Below are positions 47,605 to 58,818 of a stretch of 64,000 bases of DNA, in pieces. Source of the stretch: Spirogloea muscicola. Lineage: Eukaryota > Streptophyta > Zygnematophyceae > Spirogloeales > Spirogloeaceae. The translations under genes and the position numbers were made by a program. The notes beneath the pieces are model-generated. The model was given only the letters and a program-made list of their open reading frames with translations, was not told the DNA's origin and ran no database searches. Numbering within the stretch: position 1 is the first letter of the stretch; the number at the start of each line of letters is the position of its first letter. The stretch spans positions 944,900 to 1,008,899 of the forward strand of contig WELB01000005.1 of NCBI GenBank assembly GCA_009602725.1, read 5' to 3'.

Positions 47605-50560
47605 CTAGAATATGTCTTTATTCACATCGTACATTTCAATAGTCCTGTACTTTTGAGACACAAGCTCAGCTTGAACCTTGCGTGCAGTGTCCGAGGCACA
47701 GCCAACAAGAATGAGGATTGAGGTGCCGGCAAAGCCCCTGAAGGCTGTCAGGTGGGTAAAAGCCTCAACAGCGGCAGGGGCTGCTGCCATCACTCCCAGA
47801 AACGCTGATCCCAGCACCGATATCTTGGCAAGGACCTACGTGATGCAAAGGTCCACTAGTACTTGTCAGAGCATGTGCAAAATGGACTAGCAGGTATTGA
47901 CAGGCATCTCTACCTAATCAAATATGAGAGACCACATGTTGTATTCTGGAGCCTATCCAACAATCTCCCGGCAGGAGAGAACAGACCAGAGTGTGCTTGG
48001 CTTGCTTACATTCGTGATAAAGGTCGCAGTTGCTTTTCCAGGCCTGACAGCCGGAATTGATGCTCCCTGGCGCTTAAGCTGCTCGCTTACATCAGAAGGA
48101 TCTAGCTGGAGGAAAGTGTAGAAGTAGTTGAAGAAGGCAATCAGCAACACATTTGTGGGAAGGTACAGCAGACCTGCACCACTGACAGGAAAAGTCAGCC
48201 AATACGTGCTGGTATTGAAATGCAAGGGAATGTAGCAGCCCAAGTTTGTAGCAGCTGGCAAAAAGGTGAGTAATTGGCGCTGCATTGCAGCAAGTCACAT
48301 CCAACATCAATCCCACAATGCTCAGCGTTAAAGAGGGGCCAGTGGGGTGCACCGCCAGGGTAGAGGGCAACAGCAGCGCTCTTGAGGAAGCCAGCGCCTG
48401 TGAACCTAGCTAAGGACACGGGTGCAGCAAGCAGAGAGGTAGAGAAGATTATGGGCATGACGCCAGTGGAATTGACCTGCAAGCACAAGCTCCACCACAA
48501 ATATGTTAAACTTTCAATACACAGCTGCCCCTGTACTCAAAGGTTGGAACAATTAGTGCATGATTTATGAAAAACAGGCACTCAAGCCTGACCTAAAGTC
48601 AAGTGCAAACTGGTGTCTATATGGATGTGTCGGTAAGTGCTGCTTGACCAGGCAGACTGCACCACACCTTGAACGGCAAGTAAGCTGCACGAGTCACCCC
48701 ACGCGATGTGAAGCGCTGCGCATAGTTGATAGGAATTTTCCGCTCAGCTTCCTGTGTGCCGTGTGAAACAAGTCCCCTGTCACAAGGTCAGAGATTGCAT
48801 GCGCAGACTGCACTCATTCTTTAACAGTACGAACACATTGGTGCTTTCTCACAATTGCCTAGACCATTTCTCGCCATGCTTCAGAGAGCCTCAAATAAGT
48901 GGTCAGCAGGCCAGGAGGAAAGCTTGAGCAATCATTTTTCTTTCACCTGTACGTAGACAATGCCAAAAACGAGGAGGAAGAACGACACAAAGAGCGCGAC
49001 AAGGCCGCCGTAGTTGCCAGCATCATTTGCCTGCGCAATTGTCCTTCCCACGGTGGAGGGCAGGTACGAGACGATGTTGGTGAAGATGAGGAGGGAGGTG
49101 CCGTTGCCGAGCTTCAGCTCCGACAGCTGCTCGGCAATCCACAGGATGGCTACGGAGCCCAGCGTAAGAGCAGCGACCGACGTGGCAACCCAGCTAGTGC
49201 TAAAATCATCCACGTATGGCCGCAGGAAGAAGACCTGCCCAACTGCCTGCCACAACCGCCAAGAGTTGGAGATATCTTATTATCACCCTTATCGGAAGCA
49301 GCACAAGAGCTTAGTCCCTGAGTAGCACAAACAAGCATGTACATATGGATGCCCATTGACACGAACATAATGCCGACTTCGTTAGACTCCATAGAAGAGC
49401 AAATAGGCACATGTGCAATCTCCTTCTGCAAGACCCTATCCATCAGCCCTGCTGCATCACTCGATCTGATTTGCTCAATTGCCACTCAGATTGAAGTGCA
49501 TACTTGTACAACAGCAAAACCAATAGACGCAAATTGCGTGTATCTCTTCAGCTTGTTGCGCCCAGCCTCCCCCTCCTTCTTTTGCAGGTCCTGAGAAGAG
49601 CAGAGCAACCTCCATGAGTGCCGTTAACGTAAAATTGAGGGATCTGGCACATTGCTGATACTACCCGAGCTCCTCCTGTATGCATGTGAGGAAAGGCAAT
49701 AAGTATGTTCAACCTGAAGCTTTGGGAAGAGGGATGCAAAAAGTTGGAAAACGATCTGGGCGTTGATGTATGGCACAATGCCGAGCGAGAAGATGCCGAC
49801 GCGGCCGATGCCGCCGCCCGAGAGCGTGTCGAGCGTGCCCAGCAGCGTGCCCTCGCCCAGGCTGCTGGAGAAGGCCTCCAGGTTGACGCCGGGGATGGGG
49901 ATGTAGATGCCGACGCGCGAGAGCGCCAGGAGCGCGAGGATCTGGATGAACTTCTTGGGCAGGTTGCCCTGGAAGAAGTCGCCGAAGTCAATGGAGCTGT
50001 CCTCGATCGCGCCTGCGCCACTCGGCCGGGCAGGGCGAGAGGTGGGCGGGCAGGATCTCAGGATACGGAGACGAAACCACAGCGAGAACCCACATGGGCC
50101 ACGCCGTCAGGACTTCAGACTTAATCACATGCACAATTAGGATACCAAGCCGATACCACAGCGACAACCCGCATGCGCCATGAAGTTGAGGTGTCACGAC
50201 GACGTGGGTTTACTTCTGAGTACGTTACAGGCCAGGGGTCACAATGTGGGATGACATCATTTAGGTCAGCACTAACTGAGCCGAATAGTTTAGCTAAGTT
50301 GGCGCAAAACAGACATGCAGCAGGGGAGACAGCACGGCCGGCGAACTGGCGAGAGGCACCTGCAGAGCCCCGCTGGCCGCTGCTGGGGCTGGGCTGGCCG
50401 CCGGGGCCGGGGCGGCTCGGGCCGCGGCCGCCGATCAGCGCCAGGACGTGCTCGGCGAGCCCGGCCGGCGCCGCGGCGGCCGGCCTGAGGCCCAGTGGGT
50501 CGAACACGGCGACGTCCTCCTCGCCATGGCCATGGTCCTCCTCACGAAGCCGAGGCCTGG
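47605..50560 (-). CDS. SECY: Plastid preprotein translocase subunit SecY (SCY1 type)
   Basis: Minus-strand exons read, N to C: EEDVAVFDPLGLRPAAAAPA (about 50530-50440, just after a transit-like region); FGDFFQGNLPKKFIQILALL, SRVGIYIPIPGVNLEAFSSS and GGGIGRVGIFSLGIVPYINA (about 50015-49745); then the exon with QAVGQVFFLRPYVDDF, GSVAILWIAEQLSELKLGNG, TSLLIFTNIVSYLPSTVG and FFLLVFGIVYVQ (49255-48945). Next are QEAERKIPINYAQRFTSRGV with AAYLPFK (about 48755-48670), NSTGVMPIIFSTSLLAAPVS (about 48480-48370), LLYLPTNVLLIAFFNYFYTF with LDPSDVSEQLKRQGASIPAV (about 48170-48010) and GSAFLGVMAAAPAAVEAFTH, GTSILILVGCASDTARKVQA, ending DVNKDIF-stop at 47605. This is the pore of the thylakoid Sec translocon, partner of SecE and Alb3; LxLPKKFIQIL and KIPINYA are SecY hallmarks. 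The initiator ATG was not fixed. The gene is head-to-head with TDP1. Confidence 0.92.
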
Positions 50561-50917
50561 CGCCACGACAGCCGCCGCCAAGAGCCTTGTCGTATGAACG
50601 ACGGCGCGTGGCGTCGTCGCGGCCTCCTGCGCTCTGGCACGAGCCCTCACCTCGGCTGCGGCGGCCGTCGGGTGCCCGGGAGGGTGGCCGGCGCCCAGCC
50701 CGGTGACGCCGCCACCATGGCCACGACGGCGCAGCGGCCGCCGGCAGCGCCGGACGCCGGACATGACCCCGCTACCCGCCGTGTTGCCACTGCCAGACGT
50801 CCCGCCGCGGGCTGCCGGTGGCGGCCCCGACATGGCGGCCGCAGTGCGGCGGCAGCGTGCGCCGCCGCCGCGCCCGCCGGCAGCGGCCGCGAATTCCGGG
50901 AACGGGGTGCTCGAGGC

Positions 50918-53900
50918 ATGGAGCAGGAGCCAGGGGCCGCCATGCGGGCGGCCCGGGAGGCAGCGGCGGCTGCGCTCCCAGCGCCGGCCGAGGAGCTCGG
51001 CGACGAGGCCGACGGCGGCGTGCGCAAGAGGCGCAAGCTGGCCGCCGCAGAAGAGGCGCTTCGCCACCAGGAGACGGCGGTTCCACGCGGCGGAAGCGGC
51101 GGCAGCGACGGCGGCAGCGGCGGCGGCGGCGGCGGCTGCGGCAGCGGCACGATGGCTTGGCTCGCTGATTCAGAGGACGTCCAGTTGCCGTGGGCCCGCA
51201 GAAAAGCCGCGGCGGAAGGCGCGGCGGCCGTGACCGCCGCCGCAGTTGACGCCGCCGCGGCCATCACAGCGGACTGCCGAGGTGCCTCGGCGGCAGATGA
51301 CACTGCGGCGGCACTGGCGCCGGCTCGGGCCGAGGACGTCCGGAGAGCCCTGGAGCAGGAGCGGCAGATCGAGGAGGACGCGACGCTGGCGCTCGCTTTG
51401 CAGGTATCCTCCGGCGCCACCGCCGCTGCCAGCAGCCCGTTTGCTGGAGACCATTGCCCAGATGGGTCTGATATGCGTTATCCACAATTTACTAAGTGGA
51501 GCAGCACTTGAGGGGCCTCCCACAGTCACAGTCCCACAGGCCTGCACAGCAGGCTGCACTGGAGCTCCCTGCCGAATGACTGTGCGTAGAGCTTCGTAGC
51601 TAGGATTGCTGTGGGCGTTCATCGATGGCCACAGCTGAACGAAGGGTGCCGCAGGCTGCAGATGCAGAGGAGCTGGCTGAGCAGTCGAGGCCCTGGCGAG
51701 ACGCGCCTGATGTGGGGGTTGAAGGAGACAGCAAGGAGCTGCGAGGACTTGCCTCCATGGCCGACCAGTGTGACCAGGATCGGGAGGAGAGGAGCTTTGG
51801 TGGCTGTGCGGACCCCCGCACCTTTCGCCTGCTGCGCATCGAGGGCCTCCCCGAGTGGGCCAATGATGGTTGCGTGGGCATCACTGAGGTCATCCAGGTA
51901 CAGTGCATTGGGTAGGTCAGATCTCTGGAGTAGGTCTCTAGAGTTAGTGCAGTCGTTTCACCGTGCATCTGATGCTGGTTCTTTGGTTATTTTCTTGATG
52001 GACTTTGTAAGTTCCACTCACAAGACTAGGAGTATACATTCATGATGGCTGTTGAGGACATATGGTCACAGGTAACAACCTAGTGAGCTCGTTGCCCTCG
52101 TCACAGGGGGACATCCAGTGGGCCGTGCTGTCCAACTACATGGTCGACCTTAAATGGCTTCTCCCTGGTACCTCTCACTACTACTCTTCCCTCCTTTCTT
52201 CCCCCCCCCCCCTCTCCTCCTGCTGCCTCCATGAGCTCTTCTTATGTCAGCATCTTGATGTTGGTCTCTGGCCTCCCTGAAGCAGCCTGCCCACTTCTGC
52301 GGCGGATAAGGCGGGTGGTCATGGTGCACGGGGAGGACAAATCCCTTCCACGTCTCCAGGTGGTTTTGCCAACCTCTTCAAATCAGCAAGTGAAGCTGAC
52401 TTGTTACTGAACATTCTCTTGATCCTCAGAGGCTTTCATGATTGTCCTGCTGCCAAGGTCGCGTGGTAGCGCTCTTGTAGCACAGCCTGCTGTGGCAGCT
52501 CAGACCTGACACCTACGCTGTCGCGCTCTTGTTGCTGCCACCTGAGACCTGCCACCTGAGACAACCTTAAGCACTTGTGCTTACCATTAGATTGCCAGCG
52601 ACTAAACAGATTGTGCTGCATGCCAGCACGATGACGCTGGGATGAATAGAAGAATTGCTGAAGTGTTGGGTTACCTTGTTCGTCATTGAATCGCCAGGCA
52701 TGCTTGTTTCATCCCATTGTGTGTATACAGGCTGAGAAGCCCAAGAACTGGGTTCTGTACAAGCCACCGCTGCGCATCCCCTGGGGCACACACCACAGCA
52801 AGGCGATGCTCCTGGTGTATCCGCAAGGGGTTCGCGTTGTTGTGCACACCGCCAACCTCATCGAGGTGGACTGGTCCTACAAGTCTCAGGGCCTTTGGAT
52901 GCAGGACTTTCCATGCAAGGAGCACGGCTGTGAGAGGCAGACATCTGTCTTTGAGGACGACCTCCTCGACTATCTGACAGCTCTGGAGGTACTTCGTGCA
53001 GCAGCCCAAACAGATGCAAAGAGCTCATGGGCCTGAGCGCTTGCCATACACTGCTGTATGTTTAGGCAGGACTGATATGCCTACAGTCCTACTGGCACTT
53101 GCGTGAGCGAGGTACTCGCGCTGTTCTCTTCATGCAGTGGCCCGGGTGCCTTGTTCCAGCAGCTGATGGTGATGGATGCGATGTCAAGGTTGATATGAGC
53201 TTCTTCCGCCGCTTTGATTACTCTGGTGCCACTGTGAGGCTGGTGGGGTCGGTTCCTGGGTACCACCAGGGGAGCAACCTTGCCAAGTGGGGCCACATGA
53301 AGCTGAGAGACATTTTGCAGCAAGAGAAATGCTTTCCCTCAGTTTTTCGAGGGTCGCCTCTCGTTTATCAGGTTGGTGGAGCAGGACCAAGTCACCATTG
53401 GCATTGGCATCGTCATGAGGTGCTGCTAGTAGACATTCTTGCCCCAACAAGTGGGTATCAGTAATCTTTGAATAGCTCACAGATGAGGAGCCAATGCACC
53501 TTCCAGGAATTCGCATCGTAGGTGCTTGATTCTGAATAGTCCAAATGATTCAGCAAGATACTGCAGCACACAGGGTTGTCACGAGCTGGTGGTACTGCTG
53601 GTTGCATCAGTCTCAAGGATATTCTGAGTATGGTCTGGTTTTTGTCAAGCTTGACAAGAACCGGACTGGTCCAATCTAATCAGCACGGCATCAAAAGTAG
53701 CTGTTTATTGGAGGGGGCCTGACAGGCTGAGTCTCCCACTTTTGTGTAGTTCTCGTCTCTGGGCTCGCTGGATGAGAAGTGGATGGAGGAGTTTCTCATC
53801 TCTGTCAGCTCCGGGAGTTGCTCAAGCGGCTGCCCATTAGGAGTTGCCCGAGATGTCCGTTGCATCTGGCCTACTGTTGAAGACATAAGGTGGTCTCTTG

Positions 53901-55087
53901 AGGTATGTTGCACACGCTTATGCTGGTGATATTGCCACAGCATTATGCTGATTGGGATGGACACATGCAAGAAATCATCTGCCTGTGCTTTCCTGTTATT
54001 GTGACGAAAGACATAGAGCGCAGGTCCTCATTTCAGCTATTATTGTCTTGGGTCTTGGTTGTAGGGCTATGCTGCGGGAGGTTGCGTTCCTGGCCCAGAG
54101 AAAAATGTGGAGAAGGCCTTCTTGACCAAGTACTGGTCCAGATGGCAGGCAGATGACTCAGGAAGAGCGCGCGCTATGCCCCACATCAAGACCTTCGTCA
54201 GATACAGCGGGAGCAGGCTTGCATGGGTGCTACTCACCTCCTCCAACCTTAGCAAGGCCGCTTGGGGCGCGCTACAGAAGAACAACAAGCAGCTCATGGT
54301 TCGGTCCTATGAGGTAATTAGAGTGACTCCCTAATATCTAACTTCTATGTGGTTCTTTGATGGTAATTTCTTGGGTTTGCAGCTGTCCATTTATGGGCGT
54401 CATTGTGGCAGGCAGCTTCTGATACAGGACTGATAATCAAGGGAAGAATAACTGCATGCGCTGCTTCACACAACAAATTTATGCAGTGTATGACAAGACC
54501 TAACATGTGTGCTGCAGCTAGGCGTTCTCTTTCTGCCATCACTGCTGGCTAAAGCTGGCTCAAGGACGGCGACATATGCAGTCAATCCAGAACCTGTCCC
54601 TGGGTTGAGCTTCCCAGTCAAGAGCAGCAGTGCGGTGCAGGATGTTGACAATGCTGCTTCTGTGGATGTTGAGTTGCAAACAAGAGACTGGAAGGCAGAT
54701 CGTGCAGGAGGAGGTAGCCATGAGATTGTGATCCCTCTCCCATACGCCCTCCCTCCTGCAACGTACTCCACAAGTGGTGAGCACAGGCTAATTTCAAGAA
54801 CTGTCCTTGCTCGTGCAAATTACGTCAGTGCTCAGTGAAAGGCCGCTGCTTGTCAGGTTGCGCGCTCTATGGATCTAGATCAGATCTTCCTTGGCATTAA
54901 TAGGCATAGACACGCATATCCTTTATCGTAGTTTGACTTGCTCACTAATAACAGCGTGTGGATCAAGGCCAAGCATCTCCAACTTGTGGAGTTCTATGCA
55001 GATACACCGTGGGCTTGGGACAGAGTGTATCGTGCACCTGACGCTCACGGGCGACTATGGCCACGTTCCCTTAATCTGTATAAATAG
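50918..55087 (+). CDS. TDP1: Tyrosyl-DNA phosphodiesterase 1
   Basis: The likely start is the ATG at 50918 (MEQEPGAAMRAAREAAAAAL); another in-frame ATG is at 50717. Exon 1 has an NLS-like RKRRKL and a UIM-like EEDATLALALQ, ending at 51413. Core: FRLLRIEGLPEWANDGC with ITEVIQ (to 51897), GDIQWAVLSNYMVDLKWLLP (52107-52167), VVMVHGED, then the first HKD motif in WGTHHSKAMLLVYPQGVRVV with TANLIEVDW (about 52732-52989). Next: FDYSGATVRLVGSVPGYHQG, FSSLGSLDEKWMEEFL, and the second HKD motif MPHIKTFVRYS with WVLLTSSNLSKAAWG (54065-54313). It ends PLPYALPPATYSTSG | DTPWAWDRVYRAPDAHG ... SLNLYK-stop at 55087. Both catalytic His/Lys pairs (HSK and HIK) are intact. The enzyme removes trapped topoisomerase I peptides from DNA 3' ends in the nucleus. 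The exon 2 acceptor near 51600 is not certain. Confidence 0.93.
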
Positions 55088-55980
55088 TGATTGGCCTGCC
55101 ACATCAGACCTTATGTTTTAGTCGGTGAAGTACGCTACACCACAATTCGTTACAATGCCTTTGTCCAGGTATGCCCTTTCCACATTTGCACCTCGAGCAG
55201 TGGCTGTGAAAGTAGATGTACCTCTTAGATCGTAATAGCAATTCCCTTGACAATAGAACGCGGTGGTTTGCCAAAAGTAGATCATTTATTTGCCCGCGAC
55301 TTGGATGGTTGACCTTGCTTCGCTGCATGTACGACATATTGACATAAGGTTGGGATATATACATTTCTTGACCAGACTTTGGAGGAAGGACTAGGCCGTG
55401 GTAGCAGACAACAAGTACCATGCAGGGAGACGTGCCATACCCTACAAACCCTGATTAGATGAGGCTTCAGCATTGTTGAGCTCATTCGCCACTCTAGCCT
55501 GTGAGAGCTGTCTCACAGGAGGAGTAATAGCCATCCTTGTCACCTCATGCGATGCTGGCAAGAAACAGGACCACAGGAACTAGGAGCTTGTTCTCATTGT
55601 CGCAGTGGCCATCCTATGGTCCCTACCCCTCTGGGAGCATTTGCAAAGAGTGGCTTCAATAGCTCGCTTGTCGAGCAAGGTCCACCTCTGTTCCTTCTGT
55701 CCGGGCTTGGGCCATAGTTCCAGACTGAATTATTGACTTGGTGGGAGATACTTCCGCTCCATACAGAAACAACTTCCTCGTAGACTTGAATTTAGCCGGG
55801 GTAAAACTCAAGCCGAGGTAATACCCGTACTTTTTGAGGCTTTCTCTGGGCCTGTTGCGTCCACCCTCTTGGCCTCTAGTGCTGGGCGCACACCAAGCCA
55901 GGCCAGCTACACACCTCGACCTCACAATTCGTCCTGATAAGTGTTCGGCATGGTCGCCAGTCGCCAGTAGCCATCCACCA
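55088..55980. other. Spacer, no gene recognised
   Basis: No convincing frame. Near 55195-55215 a GTGGCTGTGAAAGTA fragment faintly resembles the tail motif. It ends at the decayed retroelement. Confidence 0.4.
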
Positions 55981-57480
55981 TCATGGTGGATATTTACAAC
56001 TACCATCTAGCTGCCGCCTGGGTTTCAGAACTGTTCCAGAACCTCCCCACTTTGCATGATGGTGCTTAAAGTTCCACAAGGGGCCGCTGCGCATATCGAG
56101 CAAGTGGTGGAGTCCATCCTCGAGCACAAATTACAGGCCCTCTCCCAGCCTCCCCACCTTACAGGACTCGCAGCTGGCTGTTGAAATCCTCATCTTGTGT
56201 GTAATCCAAACGTCCGATCTACCTGCTGCGGTCTGTACGCTCTACCTCCGCGAAGGACGGAAATGACACATTGCGGACTCCCGCCGCCAGCGGGGGAAGT
56301 ACGAAGAACAACAAGCACTGAAAAGAAACGAAGCAGCTACGAAGCACTCAGTAACCCCTGCTAAGCAGCCTCAGGTCAGAGAGACTGGGTTCCTGGGTTC
56401 CAAGCGGGTCCCCTGGCCAGAGCCAGAGGCAGCAGGCTCCCTAAGGCCATCCACTCTCACTCTTCGTCAGCTGCCCTCCTTCACCTGACGTTAGTCTCCC
56501 ATCAGCAAAGGAGGCCTCGGGTGCCGCTCACTGGCACGCCTATCCCGAGCGGCTCACGTTGGGTGCTGGGCCCGAGTGGCTTTCACCATCTTTGACCGCT
56601 GTAACCTGAGGCGTCAGGCTAATGTATATCTGCCTTTGCGGGAGTCGCAGCGGGGGCATTGCCCTTTCCAGCTTTCCCTCACCGGCACAGACGACCTCCC
56701 GCGCTCCTTGATCTCACTTACGAAGGGCCATGGGGGCAGATTTTGTGATATGGGCACGGTGTCCAATACACAATCACAGTCCCACTTTACGCATGCAGAG
56801 GACGAGCAGGCCGTCTCTGAGCTGAAATATGTCAGAGGATGATGGACGTGGTCTTACGCGGCTCCTACTCGGGGGGCGTCCAAGTGGTTGAAGGCTACTG
56901 AGTGTAAGCAATTGTTCAACTCCCCGACAACCCTTTCCAGCATTCCACCACCATCTCGGCCTCCCTTTCATTGCTTGGTTGGCATCCAAACAACATGCTT
57001 AGATGTTGAGCCCACATGCTTAGGTGTTGAGGGAGGTGAGGTAGCGTAATGCCTCCAACAACCTTTGAGAATACGGCAAATCTGCTCGCGAGGCTGGGTA
57101 CCATCTGCTGTGGAAGTGTCGGGCATCATGCTCGTCATCTAGGAACGGGCAAGCTGTACGTAGGCCTCTGAATGTGGTTGCCACCCCTTAGAGCGCCGGG
57201 CCTCACCTCCTCAACGTTGTACTCATTGACGCTTCCTCAACGTCGAACTAATATACGCCTTTTAAGGGCGGGCACACGCCAATTGTGCCTGGCTGGGCAA
57301 CAAAATACGCAAGAACAAACGAATTGGCACTACAAAGACCACCTCCAGGGAGACCACTGTCATCCGTGCGCTTGGACATCTATGCGGCCACGGTATGAAA
57401 TGGTCCTCCCTCCTCTATTGCGTGTCCCAGCTAGGAGACGCTTGCTGCAATTGGGCACGTAGCATGGGGAATGCTTATTT
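55980..57480 (+). mobile_element. Decayed RT/endonuclease retroelement, RT core deleted
   Basis: Plus-strand frames, interrupted by stops and shifts, resemble parts of the element at 7.3-10.9 kb in the same order. 56000-56130: a pre-RT-like SELFQNLPTLHDG...KVPQGAAAHIEQVVESIL (compare LFLLFPRLLLG). 56495-56580: SKGGLGCRSLARLSRAAHVG with CWARV, like RYGGLSLRPLVRSCRAAYLG. About 57200-57300: LLNVVLIDASSTSN, like LILDVVTTDAYDRS, followed by GWATKYARTNE. Only about 400 bp separates the pre-RT and thumb-like parts, so the catalytic RT is missing. The assignment rests on motif likeness and is moderate. It appears older than, and not identical to, the other copies. Confidence 0.5.
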
Positions 57481-57764
57481 TGCAGCTTTTCCAGGGTCTA
57501 GCACACGTTAGCGAACTGGGCGCTAAGCCAGGCCACTGGCTTGCGTCATGATGCTCCGGCGCCCAGAGTAGTCTGTCATATATGTATGTGCTCACTCGTG
57601 GGACTAGAGTCCACCCTCAGCTGTGCATGTCGTTCTGTTACCTTAGTGCCTTCTTCAATTTCACGGCCGTGAAATATAATGGGCTGATTCTTCTTTGCTC
57701 TTCTCACAAATCAGTGTACTGGCTTGGTTTGCCCTCCCTTTCGTTTCATGCGCAGCAAGCTCCT

Positions 57765-58345
57765 TCGAAAGAAATAAACCATTCCGAAGAGGGCGAGGGT
57801 TGTGGAAAGCCAGCCCGAAAGAGTTGACAAGGTCCGAAGGATCCGGAAAGCGAAGCGTCTTATCTCTGGCTTTGATCATTCGTTTCTCTGGGCTGGCCTC
57901 TCACATCATGTCTACCGCATGCGACTATCCATTTCCCTACAGCAGTCCATGGCCCACGCCTTGCACCTGCGTGCTAGCCGGCTCCCGCTGCAGCCTCTGG
58001 CTTTCGTCAGGAAGACTGTTCTCCGGCAGCTAGTCTGTCGGATTTGAGGCTCCTCACTCGTTGTTATTGAGTGATCCACCCTACCCCCAATTTTGAGATA
58101 GCGCTTCTTCTTCTGGCCCCTTGGTAGTCTGGCCCCTTCAAACCTTGTCAGTTCCTTTCGGGCTGGCTTCTCACAGCCCTTGCCCCTATTGGGAGAGCCA
58201 CTTCTTCTTCTTTTCACAGCCCTTGCCCCCACTGGGAGAGAAAGAAAGCGCTCGCCCGTAGAGAAGAGGGGCTGGCAAAGCCAGCCCAAAAGGAGTGGAG
58301 AGCCACTTCGCTTCTTTTCTCACAGCCACCGCCCTCTCCTGGAAG
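57765..58345. repeat. Cluster of retroelement 3' end and hairpin tails
   Basis: 57775-57850: reversed tail (AGGGCGAGGGTTGTGGAAAG, CCAGCCCGAAAGAGTTGACA, AGGTCCGAAGGATCCGGAAA). 57915-58047 (+): coding end YRMRLSISLQQSMAHALHLR, then frameshifted, with 3' UTR to 58100. 58115-58250 (+): two tail units (CCTTCAAACCTTGTCAGTTC; GGGCTGGCTTCTCACAGCCC; CCCCTATTGGGAGAGCCACT). 58269-58287: perfect hairpin, reversed. 58300-58340: a further piece. The cluster ends about 70 bp before the ELIP G-box region. Confidence 0.72.
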
Positions 58346-58389
58346 CGTCCTTCTCTGGCCGGCGCTATCTGCGGCGTGGAAGGACGGGG

Positions 58390-58560
58390 GCCCACGTCGA
58401 AGAGCAGCCGTGCCACGTGGACACGGTTGGCAGCAGCCTTTGCAGTACGTCCTGTCACGTGGCAGTATCATAGAGCCAGCTCGGCCGGAAGGCGCCCACG
58501 TGCCTTGACGACGTGGCCGGCGCGGCGGTCCGGCAGCGGCCAGGGGGCAGCCAATAGGTG
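58390..58560 (+). promoter_or_regulatory. ELIP upstream region with clustered G-box/ACGT elements
   Basis: CACGTG at 58414-58419 (within GCCACGTGGAC), 58456-58461 (GTCACGTGGC) and 58497-58502 (CCCACGTGCC), plus ACGTGG at 58511-58516, CCACGTC at 58393 and CCAAT at 58551-58555. All lie 260-430 bp upstream of the ELIP ATG at 58819. In plants, bZIP proteins such as HY5 bind such sites and drive ELIP genes under high light; function here is inferred. Confidence 0.6.
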
Positions 58561-58818
58561 GCAGGTCCCACCTTGTTGGAGAGCGTGAGAAGTTGCCATC
58601 TGGCAGCTCCTCAGCGTGGACACACCCTTCGTTTGGGACGAGGCTGCATCTCAGCCGCCCGCTTCGGTGGGTGCGGGACGGCCGGGATGCCGTGCGGGTT
58701 CTCCGGAGAAAGCCCCTACAGTTACCGGGTAGCTGACACCTTCGTACAATGCTCCCTTGCCTCCCTCACTGCTGCAGCTGCTCCAGCGCTGCCGCGCCTG
58801 CCGCCTGCACCAAGCACC

